From assembly GCA_016781725.1 (NCBI GenBank), contig JADDPU010000041.1:1-14181 (forward strand): a stretch of DNA of 14,181 nt, given 5' to 3'. Source of the stretch: Rubrobacter sp. (GTDB lineage Bacteria; Actinomycetota; Rubrobacteria; Rubrobacterales; Rubrobacteraceae). The position numbers and the translations under genes are program-made. The notes beneath the pieces were generated by a model. That model did not search any database. It saw only the letters and a list, made by a program, of their open reading frames with translations, and was not told where the DNA came from. Of this stretch, positions 1 through 6,148 are shown in pieces (within the stretch, counting starts at the first letter, position 1; every line of letters starts with the position of its first letter).

Positions 1-112
1 CAGGCCCGATACCCCCAACCTCGACCGCGTGCCGAACCTGATCCACGATCTGCACATAGATCGGCACCCCACTGCGCGGGTCGACGTCGATCCAGACAGC
101 TACAGCCCTCAC
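1..112 (-). CDS. GntR-family transcriptional regulator, N-terminus only (YtrA-like)
   Basis: Reading the minus strand from about 112 to the left edge gives an open frame of about 37 codons containing WIDVDPRSGVPIYVQIVDQV. This is the hallmark start of GntR-family winged-helix regulators of the YtrA type, in which the WxxxxxSGxPIYxQI segment leads into the DNA-binding helices. The helix-turn-helix body lies outside the window. The start is uncertain. GTG at 112 is the only ordinary in-frame start, but it overlaps an excellent AAAGGAGG Shine-Dalgarno, and the spacing to any other usable start is poor. An in-frame stop lies a few codons further upstream. YtrA-type regulators usually sit at the head of an ABC-transporter operon and repress it, so transporter genes are expected beyond the left edge (inference). 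The family call is firm for so short a fragment; the subfamily is less sure. Confidence 0.8.
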   Translation of the reverse strand, partial: MRAVAVWIDVDPRSGVPIYVQIVDQVRHAVEVGGIGP

Positions 113-129
113 CTCCTTTATTGTCTCAA

Positions 130-157
130 TGTATTATTTTTATAACACACTAATACA
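130..157. promoter_or_regulatory. Inverted-repeat operator, probably for the GntR/YtrA regulator
   Basis: The plus strand reads TGTATTA at 130-136 and TAATACA at 151-157. These are perfect 7-bp inverted arms separated by 14 bp. The repeat covers the predicted -10 box and transcription start of the adjacent gntR gene. GntR-family dimers bind inverted repeats, and members of the family commonly repress their own operon, so autorepression is the natural reading. The AT-rich arms stand out in a GC-rich chromosome. Which protein binds here is inference. Confidence 0.6.
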
Positions 158-175
158 CAAACGGGTCGGCGTCAA
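147..175 (-). promoter_or_regulatory. Putative sigma70-type promoter of the gntR gene
   Basis: On the minus strand a TTGACG hexamer (175-170) is followed after exactly 17 bp by TAGTGT (152-147). This is a good -35 box and a TAnnnT-type -10 box, pointing left at the gntR start. The predicted transcription start near 140 leaves a short leader with a strong AAAGGAGG ribosome-binding site. The stretch is unusually AT-rich for this DNA, as expected of a promoter. No experimental support is available here. Confidence 0.5.
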
Positions 176-380
176 GTCCAAGAGGCTCAAGTAAGGAATC
201 GTTCGCGAAAGATCGGGCCTGATCTTCTTGCTACAAGTACGTATTTTGCATGATCTTTGGTTGATACAAGGTGGAATACGCAGTTTGCGGGATACGCCGG
301 TTCGGGTCGCCGCATTACGCTTGGGCCGTGATGAAGGGTGGGGCCCGAGCGGGGCTCCGAGGCGACGAAAAGGATCCGAG

Positions 381-1865
381 ATGAGGCGAGTTATTATGTT
401 GCTGGCGACCATGACGGTGGCGCTCGTGTTGGTTGCGGGGGCATCGCTGGCGAAGCCGCACGACGAGAAGGACAAGGTAGATGCCGAGCCGCTGGGGGCT
501 GTAGACACGTCGGTTCCCACGGAGGGTTTAACGGCGCCGGCGCCTTCTGAGGATGGGAAGATCAAGGTGGTGCCCAGCTCGCCGGCGAAACCCGTCGAGC
601 AGGGGATCGCGGCCTCGCAGGCGAAGTGGCTGAGCGGCACGAGCTCGAACACCTACTACATGAACCCGTTCAACAATCAGATACAGATGCTCACCACCGA
701 GTTCATCAGCTACTGGGGCACCGAGGACGAGAGCTACCCCAGGGTCGGCGAGCTCTACTGGGGCAAGGTCACGATAGCCAACGTCAACCCCTCCAGGTCC
801 ACGCCTACGATGCCCGAGATCGAGCTGCCGCGCAACACGAAGTTCGCCCTGGTAGCCGGCGATCCTAACATGAAGATCACCTGCATCCTCGACAACTTCA
901 TGACGGGGGAGAGCCGGACGCTCACGGGTGACGCCTGCCCGCAGGCACCCAAGCAGCCCGGCACTTATGAGCTTTACAAGCTCTCTCCGAAGGACGGGTA
1001 CTGGACGATCCAGCCGGGAGAGGCGATAAGCGTTATCTTCCCCATCTACTCTACCTCCGAGCTGAAGGGTTGGGCGGCGTCCCCCGCCGACTGCCTCTCG
1101 AGCTCGGTGTGGGCAGCCGCCGCCATCGGGTTCTGGGATACCCCGGAGCCGCACGATCGTTGCCCGGTGCCCAAAGACCACGGTATAGACCAGGGCGTGT
1201 GGGTGGCCGCTAATCCGCCGACGGTGGAGTACCCGACCCCCTCTGCCACAAAGATAACGGAGACGGGCGCCACGACCACGGGGCACCTCTACTACCACTT
1301 CCAGCCGGGTACGGCCTACCTGGATATCGGCACCACGACCTCCTACGGTAGGAGCGACTCCCTGGCCATAGCGGACACCCACGACGCGCTCGCGATCTCC
1401 AACGACTGGACCGGCCTGAAGCCCGACACCACCTACCACTGGCGGCTGCGGTTCGTCGACAGGCAGGGACGCACCTTCCTAGGGGCCGACCAGACCTTCA
1501 GGACCGCCCCCGACACCAGCGCGCCCAGGGTCACGCGTGTAGGGCCAGCCGAGAGCGCAACCGGCGTGGCACCCGGGGCCAACGTCACCGCCTTCTTCTC
1601 CGAAGCGATGAAGGCCGGCACCATCGACGCCGGTAGCGTCAAGCTCTACAAGGCGGGCTCGGCGAGGGCCCTTGCGGCCACCGTCTCCTACGACGCGACG
1701 GCCCAGAAGGCGACGTTGAACCCGGACGTCAACCTGCAACCGGGCGCCAAGTACAAGGCGGTCGTAAACCCGGGGGCGATGGACCTCGCCGACAACCCGC
1801 TGGACCAGAACCCGACCGTGGCCGGTAACCAGTCAAAGACGTGGACCTTCACGGTGAAGAACTAG
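381..1865 (+). CDS. Secreted protein with fibronectin-like and Ig-like (Big_5) C-terminal domains
   Basis: A 494-residue protein of unknown function. The ATG at 381 is preferred over upstream starts because it has an AAGGA ribosome-binding site 6 nt before it and opens directly on a signal peptide: MRR, a hydrophobic core at residues 5-20, and an ASLA cleavage site near 24. Residues 25-85 are low-complexity and charged, probably a linker. Residues about 85-278 form a module I do not recognise, carrying four cysteines (168, 186, 238, 261) that could form two disulfides outside the cell. Residues about 280-375 resemble a fibronectin type III fold (GLKPDTTYHWRLRF). Residues about 378-494 resemble the bacterial Ig-like SbsA/Big_5 domain (APRVTRVGPAESATGVAP, then FSEAM). 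No LPXTG motif or membrane anchor is visible at the C-terminus, so it is probably released or loosely wall-bound. It is transcribed away from the gntR gene, with 268 bp between them. Confidence 0.85.
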   Translation: MRRVIMLLATMTVALVLVAGASLAKPHDEKDKVDAEPLGAVDTSVPTEGLTAPAPSEDGKIKVVPSSPAKPVEQGIAASQAKWLSGTSSNTYYMNPFNNQIQMLTTEFISYWGTEDESYPRVGELYWGKVTIANVNPSRSTPTMPEIELPRNTKFALVAGDPNMKITCILDNFMTGESRTLTGDACPQAPKQPGTYELYKLSPKDGYWTIQPGEAISVIFPIYSTSELKGWAASPADCLSSSVWAAAAIGFWDTPEPHDRCPVPKDHGIDQGVWVAANPPTVEYPTPSATKITETGATTTGHLYYHFQPGTAYLDIGTTTSYGRSDSLAIADTHDALAISNDWTGLKPDTTYHWRLRFVDRQGRTFLGADQTFRTAPDTSAPRVTRVGPAESATGVAPGANVTAFFSEAMKAGTIDAGSVKLYKAGSARALAATVSYDATAQKATLNPDVNLQPGAKYKAVVNPGAMDLADNPLDQNPTVAGNQSKTWTFTVKN

Positions 1866-1890
1866 CCGACCGAGGCGTAAAGGTTTACAA

Positions 1891-1918
1891 GGGCCGGGGT
1901 CCTTCGGGGCTCCGGCCC
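1891..1918. terminator. Hairpin between convergent genes, possible bidirectional terminator
   Basis: GGGCCGG (1891-1897) pairs with CCGGCCC (1912-1918). Five further inner pairs, two of them G-U, close on a stable UUCG tetraloop, giving a stem of about 12 bp. It lies midway between the convergent ends of the secreted-protein gene and the yqeC-like gene. Neither side has a good U-tract, so it may act as a weak or Rho-assisted terminator, or protect mRNA 3' ends. Confidence 0.55.
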
Positions 1919-1960
1919 CTGCCGTTGACGCGGCCCAACAAGAACGCTTCGGGGAAGGGC

Positions 1961-2716
1961 TTACGGGATCCAGACGCGAGCTGGCGATTCGTCGGGGAGG
2001 GAGGTAAGTATCACCTTTTTGACTCCAAGGCGCCAGAGCTCGCGGGTGACCACGGAAGCGTCGGCCATGCTGCGGCCAGGCTCGACGCCGGTGATGAGGG
2101 CGGCGACCTGGGCTCCTTCGGGCACTCTGGCGAGCGAGCCCCGCGCGAGGGCCCGGGCGAAGGCCCCGGCGGTTATGCTCTGGCCGGGGCCTATGCCGGT
2201 AAGGTTCGAGAAGACCTCGGGACGGTGGACGTGCTCTTCGTCGACCGGCGTGCCAAGGGCGCGCACGTTGCCGACGGCGACCACGAGCGTCGCTTCATCC
2301 GGGATGACGGGCTCGTGCTCGGCGGTGCCCTTGATCGGGCGCCGCCGCGACCCGTCGGCCTCTACCAGGACCACGTCGGCGAGCGAGACGAGGCCGGAGA
2401 TTAGGCCAGGGTCAAGGCCGCTCACCCGGTTCTTCGAGAGCATGCCGCCACCAACGACTACCCCGCCGGGGGCACCGGAGAGCGCTCTCTCTATCTCCGC
2501 GCGCAGGTCGCCGTCGTGCTCCGAGGTGACGAGCGGTCCTATCTTGTCCGCCTCGCTGAGGCGCATCTTCGTAGTCGGCGCGGCGAGGACCTTCATCCCG
2601 GCCTGCTTGAGCTCTCCGGCTACCGCCAGGATCGCGCCTGACTTGCCCCCGGCCCCGACGAAGGCGGCCACGCTCCCTGACGAGATACCGAGCGCTTCAT
2701 GCAGCTTCAAAACCAC
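1961..2716 (-). CDS. yqeC: YqeC-family selenium-dependent molybdenum hydroxylase accessory protein
   Basis: A 251-residue protein with a P-loop near the N-terminus (VGAGGKSG, residues 20-27) and later APTTKM, VEADGSRRRPIKGTAEHEPVIP and the C-terminal ITGVEPGRSMADA. This pattern matches the YqeC family, which genome-context work links to maturation of selenium-dependent molybdenum hydroxylases such as xanthine dehydrogenase-like enzymes. Its exact reaction is not established. The length is normal for the family. The GTG at 2716 overlaps the AGGAG ribosome-binding site, and TTG at 2710 has better spacing (about 5 nt), so the true product may be two residues shorter. The usual partners (yqeB, a mocA-like nucleotidyltransferase, hydroxylase subunits) are not in the window. 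It stands alone, convergent with the gene on its left. Family assignment is good; function here is by analogy. Confidence 0.82.
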   Translation of the reverse strand: MVLKLHEALGISSGSVAAFVGAGGKSGAILAVAGELKQAGMKVLAAPTTKMRLSEADKIGPLVTSEHDGDLRAEIERALSGAPGGVVVGGGMLSKNRVSGLDPGLISGLVSLADVVLVEADGSRRRPIKGTAEHEPVIPDEATLVVAVGNVRALGTPVDEEHVHRPEVFSNLTGIGPGQSITAGAFARALARGSLARVPEGAQVAALITGVEPGRSMADASVVTRELWRLGVKKVILTSLPDESPARVWIP

Positions 2717-2775
2717 TCCTGTCCCCGCGGCGGCGGATCTTGTTCGACTCTATTCATGGTACATCAAGATGCCGG

Positions 2776-2804
2776 TTGGCGTGCTTTATGGCATGTTGGA
2801 TACT
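2776..2804 (+). promoter_or_regulatory. Putative promoter for the holin-X/DUF3618 pair
   Basis: TTGGCG (2776-2781) and GATACT (2799-2804) are separated by exactly 17 bp on the plus strand, a plausible sigma70-type pair. They lie about 115 nt before the start at 2919, so the leader would be long. The match is moderate and the call rests on spacing and on position in the only intergenic gap upstream. Confidence 0.35.
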
Positions 2805-2918
2805 AGGAGGTGGTGTAGGATACCGAGAATCGCTCTGGCCGGCGCTTCGCGGATTACGCCGGGCACGGCGCGGGTAACTAGGGGTTGTAACCGGGACCAG
2901 AGGAAGGGAGAGTGAGAG

Positions 2919-3359
2919 ATGGAGGGGCGAGAACGGGTCGCCGAATTCGGTAGGGAGTTGAGGGAGGGGCCCGAGCCTTCCGACCGTAGCATCAAGGAGA
3001 TAATAGACGTCCTGAGGCCGCAGCTTCAGGAGCTGGTAAGCAAGCAACTAGAGCTGGCGAGGACGGAGCTGGCGCCGGTGGGCAAGAGGGCTGGGTTGGC
3101 CGCCGGTCTCCTGGCGGCCGGGGCCGTTTTCATGCTCGTCTTCCTCATCTTCCTTTCGCTGACGGGGGTCTATCTGCTCAGCCTCTTCCTGCCTCCCTGG
3201 GTCTCGGCGCTGATCGTCTCTGGTATACTATTGCTGGTTGGGGGGATACTCGCCGGATCGGGCGCCAGCATCTTGAGGAACCTGGATCCCAAGCCCCACC
3301 GGACGATCCGCACCCTCCAGCAGAACGTCAACTGGATAAAGGGGCAGTTTAGGTCATGA
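2919..3359 (+). CDS. Holin-X/DUF1469-type small membrane protein
   Basis: A 146-residue protein resembling the actinobacterial holin superfamily III / DUF1469 (YqjE-like) family. An amphipathic, charged N-terminal segment (residues 24-52, LRPQLQELVSKQLELARTEL) leads into two hydrophobic stretches, about 58-90 and 94-116, then a basic tail. That layout is typical of the family: a cytoplasmic helix plus a membrane hairpin. The family name recalls phage holins, but chromosomal members are not known to lyse cells and are often stress or envelope proteins. The ATG at 2919 follows a purine-rich GGGAG ribosome-binding site. The stop overlaps the next start as ATGA, so the two genes are almost certainly cotranscribed and translationally coupled. 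Function is unknown. Confidence 0.8.
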   Translation: MEGRERVAEFGRELREGPEPSDRSIKEIIDVLRPQLQELVSKQLELARTELAPVGKRAGLAAGLLAAGAVFMLVFLIFLSLTGVYLLSLFLPPWVSALIVSGILLLVGGILAGSGASILRNLDPKPHRTIRTLQQNVNWIKGQFRS

Positions 3360-3721
3360 GCGAGAGACCGGAGCGCATAGAGCGGGAGATGTTCGAGATC
3401 CGGAGCCGCATGGCCCCGGACGTGAGGGATCTCAAGCAGCACACCAGCCCCAAGGTCATAGGAGAGCAGGTCAAGCGGACGGCGCGCCAGCGTGTCCGTG
3501 ACGCTGTGAACCGCCTGAAGTCTAACCTGAGGTCCAGGCAGCAAGCTCTCGTCGACTCGGCGAGGCGCCAGGTGGACTCGGCGCGGGAGGCCGGACGCAA
3601 GCGCGACCCTTCCGCCTTTACCGACGCCGTGAAGAGCGACCCGAAGCCCCTCGTCCTGCTCGCCGTCGCCCTCGCCGTTACGCTGCTGATGGCCCGCAAG
3701 GTGACCAACGGCAAGGATTAG
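3356..3721 (+). CDS. DUF3618-type single-pass membrane protein
   Basis: A 121-residue protein. It opens with the DUF3618 signature (RPERIEREMFEIRSRMAPDVRDLKQ split across residues 4-28), followed by a long charged helix rich in Arg, Lys and Gln (35-85, likely coiled coil) and one C-terminal transmembrane segment (about 98-113) with a short basic tail. DUF3618 proteins often sit beside DUF1469/holin-X genes in actinobacteria, as here, where the two overlap by 4 nt (ATGA). They are thought to be envelope-associated and often occur in stress-related loci, but no biochemical role is established. The predicted topology is a cytoplasmic N-terminus with a tail anchor. Confidence 0.8.
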   Translation: MSERPERIEREMFEIRSRMAPDVRDLKQHTSPKVIGEQVKRTARQRVRDAVNRLKSNLRSRQQALVDSARRQVDSAREAGRKRDPSAFTDAVKSDPKPLVLLAVALAVTLLMARKVTNGKD

Positions 3722-3775
3722 GGGAGTCCTCCCGGGTCCCGCCCGCCACACGGTCCGGGCCGTCCGGCGCTCACC

Positions 3776-4954
3776 TTGACCCACGTCCACTTCCAGCCCG
3801 TGGGCGGCGCGGCCGGCGACATGACCCTCGCGGCCCTCGTCGCGGCCGGGGCCTCGCTGGCCACGATCACGGCCTCCCTCCGAAGCCTCGGCGTCGCCTT
3901 CGACCTCACTACCGAACGGGCCGAGGTGAGCGGCGTCGGAGCGCTCAGGGCGGCCGTAGGATACCCAGAGGAGCACGCCCACCGCACCTTTCGAGACGTC
4001 CGCACCATGATAGAGAACGCGGACCTTTCGGACCGCGCCGCCTCTCGCGCCGTCGAGGCCTTCCGCCTGCTGGCCGTTGCGGAGGGCGCGGTGCACGGCG
4101 AGGACCCGGAGGAGGTCACCTTTCACGAGGTCGGGGCGGTCGACTCCATCGTCGACGTGGTCGGGAGCTGCGTCGCCCTTGAGCTTCTGGACGCGGCCTC
4201 GGTGAGTTGCGGTCCACTGCCCATGGGTGCCGGCGTCGTCGAGGCCGCCCACGGCCCCCTTCCCGTGCCCGGCCCGGCCACGCTGGAGATACTAAAGGGT
4301 TCGCGGGTGCGCTGGACGGAGGAGACCCGCGAGACGACCACCCCGACCGGGGCTGCCCTCATGAGCGCCTTCACCGGCGGCGCGTTCTCTGACGCGGCCC
4401 CGCCGATGACCCTGCGCGCCGTAGGCTATGGGGCCGGAAGCGCGAGTTTGCAGAGCGCCCCGAACCTGCTGCGCGCGGTAGTCGGGGAGCTCGAGGGGCC
4501 TTCGGGCGATCTTGAACTCCTCGAGGCCAACGTGGACGACGCGCCAGGCGAGCTCCTCGGCGCGGCGGTCGAGCGCCTCCTCGCGGCCGGGGCCCCGGAC
4601 GCCTGGCTCGAGCCCGTCGTGATGAAGCGCGGGCGCGGGGCTTACAAGGTCTGCGCCCTAACCCGCTCGGGCGACCGGGAGCGCCTCGCCCGGCTCCTCA
4701 TGCGGGAGACGGGAACCCTCGGCGTCCGCCACCACGCCGTGGGCCGCACCGTCGCCGAGCGCCGCCGCGTGGAGGTGGATCTGCCCTACGGAAGGTGCAG
4801 GGTCAAGGTGGGGAGTATCGACGGGGAGGTCTTCGCAGTCGCCCCCGAGTACGCCGACGCCGCCCGGCTCGCCGAAGAGTCGGGCCTGCCGCTACCTAAA
4901 GTGTACTCGGACGCCCGGAGCGCCTACGAAAGCAACGGCGGTCGGCGAGAATAG
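3776..4954 (+). CDS. larC: LarC, nickel-pincer cofactor nickel insertase
   Basis: A 392-residue LarC-family protein. LarC is a CTP-dependent cyclometallase that inserts nickel into the pyridinium dithiocarboxylate nucleotide made by LarB and LarE, yielding the cofactor of lactate racemase and relatives. The family N-terminus is clear (VGGAAGDM, residues 9-16), as are FHEVGAVDSIVD (116-127) and TTTPTGAAL (187-195). The C-terminal LarC2 region carries LEANVDDAPGELLGAAVERL (249-268), MKRGRGAYKV (283-292) and ETGTLGVR (311-318). Both halves are in one frame, so the ribosomal frameshift used in Lactobacillus plantarum is not needed. The His-rich loop common in LarC is reduced to EEHAH (65-69). The start is TTG at 3776; the next ATG lies inside the conserved GDM motif. 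No larA, larB or larE is present nearby. It follows the DUF3618 gene by 54 nt and may be cotranscribed with it. Confidence 0.9.
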   Translation: MTHVHFQPVGGAAGDMTLAALVAAGASLATITASLRSLGVAFDLTTERAEVSGVGALRAAVGYPEEHAHRTFRDVRTMIENADLSDRAASRAVEAFRLLAVAEGAVHGEDPEEVTFHEVGAVDSIVDVVGSCVALELLDAASVSCGPLPMGAGVVEAAHGPLPVPGPATLEILKGSRVRWTEETRETTTPTGAALMSAFTGGAFSDAAPPMTLRAVGYGAGSASLQSAPNLLRAVVGELEGPSGDLELLEANVDDAPGELLGAAVERLLAAGAPDAWLEPVVMKRGRGAYKVCALTRSGDRERLARLLMRETGTLGVRHHAVGRTVAERRRVEVDLPYGRCRVKVGSIDGEVFAVAPEYADAARLAEESGLPLPKVYSDARSAYESNGGRRE

Positions 4955-5082
4955 GAACTGACGAAGACGCAAGCCGGCGGTCACGATTCGCCCGGCCCTA
5001 CCGCCAATCGTGCCTCGGGCCACTGCCGAAAGATCGGGGCAACCACCAACAAAGAGCGAAGGTTGAAAGCTGAAAGTACGAC

Positions 5083-5110
5083 AAAAAGGGCCGGGCGGGA
5101 CTCCCGGCCC
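5083..5110 (-). terminator. Intrinsic terminator of the cold-shock gene
   Basis: Read on the minus strand, GGGCCGGG (5110-5103) pairs perfectly with CCCGGCCC (5095-5088) around a 7-nt loop and is followed directly by TTTTT (5087-5083). It lies 17 nt past the stop of the cold-shock gene. On the plus strand there is no U-tract after the hairpin, so it is directional and does not obviously serve larC. Confidence 0.88.
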
Positions 5111-5126
5111 TCACCGTTTGTGGCTC

Positions 5127-5330
5127 TCAGGCGGGGGTAACGTTGACCGCCTGCAGTCCCTTCTTGCCTTGCGAGGTCTCGAAGGTCACGTGAGCCCCCT
5201 CTTCCAGGGTCTTGAACCCGCTCCCCTCTATAGCGGTGTAGTGGACGAAAAGGTCCTCGCTACCGTCGTCCGGGGAGATGAAGCCGTAGCCCTTCTCGTC
5301 GCTGAACCACTTTACAGTTCCTTGGGCCAT
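5127..5330 (-). CDS. csp: CspA-family cold-shock protein
   Basis: A 67-residue single cold-shock domain, the usual length for free-standing bacterial Csp proteins. It binds single-stranded RNA or DNA and acts as an RNA chaperone. The N-terminus MAQGTVKWFSDEKGYGFI is canonical. RNP1 is KGYGFI (residues 13-18) and RNP2 is DLFVHY (26-31). The ATG at 5330 is chosen because family members start at MAxGTVKWF; a GTG five codons upstream would add MGAVG and sits inside the AAAGGTGG ribosome-binding site, which is rather far (about 11 nt) from the ATG. It is monocistronic by its own terminator. The 144-nt gap back to the HAD gene has room for a promoter and short leader, but I could not identify a convincing one. 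Confidence 0.95.
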   Translation of the reverse strand: MAQGTVKWFSDEKGYGFISPDDGSEDLFVHYTAIEGSGFKTLEEGAHVTFETSQGKKGLQAVNVTPA

Positions 5331-5474
5331 GCCTACCGCGCCCACCTTTCTCTTCCCGAGCCGAACCGGCGGAGCGTCACGCGCCGCCAGAGGCGTCCAC
5401 CGACCCGACCCTCTTCCAACTTACGGAGCGCACTCTAGTACAAAGTATGGTGGCTTGCACGCGAGCCCGGAAGG

Positions 5475-6116
5475 CTACTCCGGGAAGTCCGTATCCAGCA
5501 GCGCGGCGCAGCTCTCGTACACCTCGACGGCACCAGCCACCTTGAGGGCCTCCTCGTCGTACGCCCCGCCGGTGAGAACGGCGACCGTCCGGACCCCCGC
5601 CGCGCTGGCTGCCTCGATGTCCCACACGGAGTCGCCGACGGCGACGGTCTCGTCCGGGGAGGCCCCGGCCTTCTGCAACGCCAGCTCGAAGATGTCCGGG
5701 GCGGGCTTGGACTCCTCGACGTCGCTGGAATTGACGACGCCGGCGATCCTCCCCTCGGTCTCGAGAAGCTCCATATAGTGCTCGAGCTCCTCGGGCTTGG
5801 CGCTGGTCACGAACCAGACCCCGTAGCCCCGCTCGGCCAGCGAGGCTATGAGCTCCTTGGCACCGGGAAGCGGCGTGCCGTGCTCCTGCATCTCCAGGTA
5901 GAGCTCGCCGTGCAACTCGTCGGCCTTCTCCTGCGCCTCCTCGCCCTCGATCAACTCGGGGACGAGCTTGTCGGAGCCCTTGCCTACTTGCTTGTGGATC
6001 TGGGATCTGGGAACGCGCTGCTCGACCTTCTCGAACGCCCGCGCCCACGCCTCGACGTGCAGGTAGTTGGTGTCCATCAAAGTTCCGTCGACGTCCAGAA
6101 CCACGACCTTCGCCAT
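5475..6116 (-). CDS. HAD-superfamily phosphatase (phosphoglycolate phosphatase-like)
   Basis: A 213-residue haloacid dehalogenase-type hydrolase with all four motifs. Motif I is LDVDGTLMDT, with nucleophile Asp8 and acid/base Asp10. Motif II is WFVTSAK, with Thr104. Lys137 lies in SKPAPDIF (motif III), and GDSVWDIEAA supplies Asp162 and Asp166 (motif IV, Mg2+ binding). The helical cap between motifs I and II (residues 15-85) is the C1 type found in GphA and beta-phosphoglucomutase relatives. The substrate cannot be read from sequence; small sugar or glycolate phosphates are typical. The ATG at 6116 has GAGGGGG upstream at good spacing. It diverges from ygfZ with only 32 nt between the starts, so the two promoters must overlap. 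Confidence 0.88.
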   Translation of the reverse strand: MAKVVVLDVDGTLMDTNYLHVEAWARAFEKVEQRVPRSQIHKQVGKGSDKLVPELIEGEEAQEKADELHGELYLEMQEHGTPLPGAKELIASLAERGYGVWFVTSAKPEELEHYMELLETEGRIAGVVNSSDVEESKPAPDIFELALQKAGASPDETVAVGDSVWDIEAASAAGVRTVAVLTGGAYDEEALKVAGAVEVYESCAALLDTDFPE

Positions 6117-6136
6117 CTACAACCCCCTCAGTGTCT

Positions 6137-6142
6137 TAGAAT
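6137..6142 (+). promoter_or_regulatory. -10 element giving a probable leaderless ygfZ transcript
   Basis: TAGAAT (6137-6142) matches the TAnnnT -10 consensus and ends 7 nt before the A of the ygfZ ATG at 6149. That is the spacing at which transcription would begin at or next to the start codon. No Shine-Dalgarno lies between. Leaderless genes with this arrangement are common in actinobacteria. No good -35 box is seen, because the region upstream is the HAD gene's start and ribosome-binding site. Confidence 0.5.
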
Positions 6143-6148
6143 AGGACT

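Noticed and set aside
528..1439. A 303-codon minus-strand open frame over the secreted protein gene
   Set aside because: The plus-strand reading has a signal peptide and recognisable domains; this one has neither.
2919..3721. Prophage remnant suggested by the holin-like family name
   Set aside because: No lysin, tail, integrase or other phage gene is nearby, and holin-X/DUF1469 proteins with DUF3618 partners are ordinary chromosomal genes in actinobacteria.
3170..4252. A 360-codon minus-strand open frame across the membrane-protein genes and larC
   Set aside because: No recognisable domain and opposite to well-supported genes; a GC-bias shadow.
3776..4954. Programmed frameshift joining larC1 and larC2
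   Set aside because: Both halves lie in one uninterrupted frame here, so no frameshift is needed.
5466..5484. Small hairpin (6-bp stem, 7-nt loop) over the HAD gene's stop codon
   Set aside because: Short stem and no U-tract on either strand; not enough to call a terminator.
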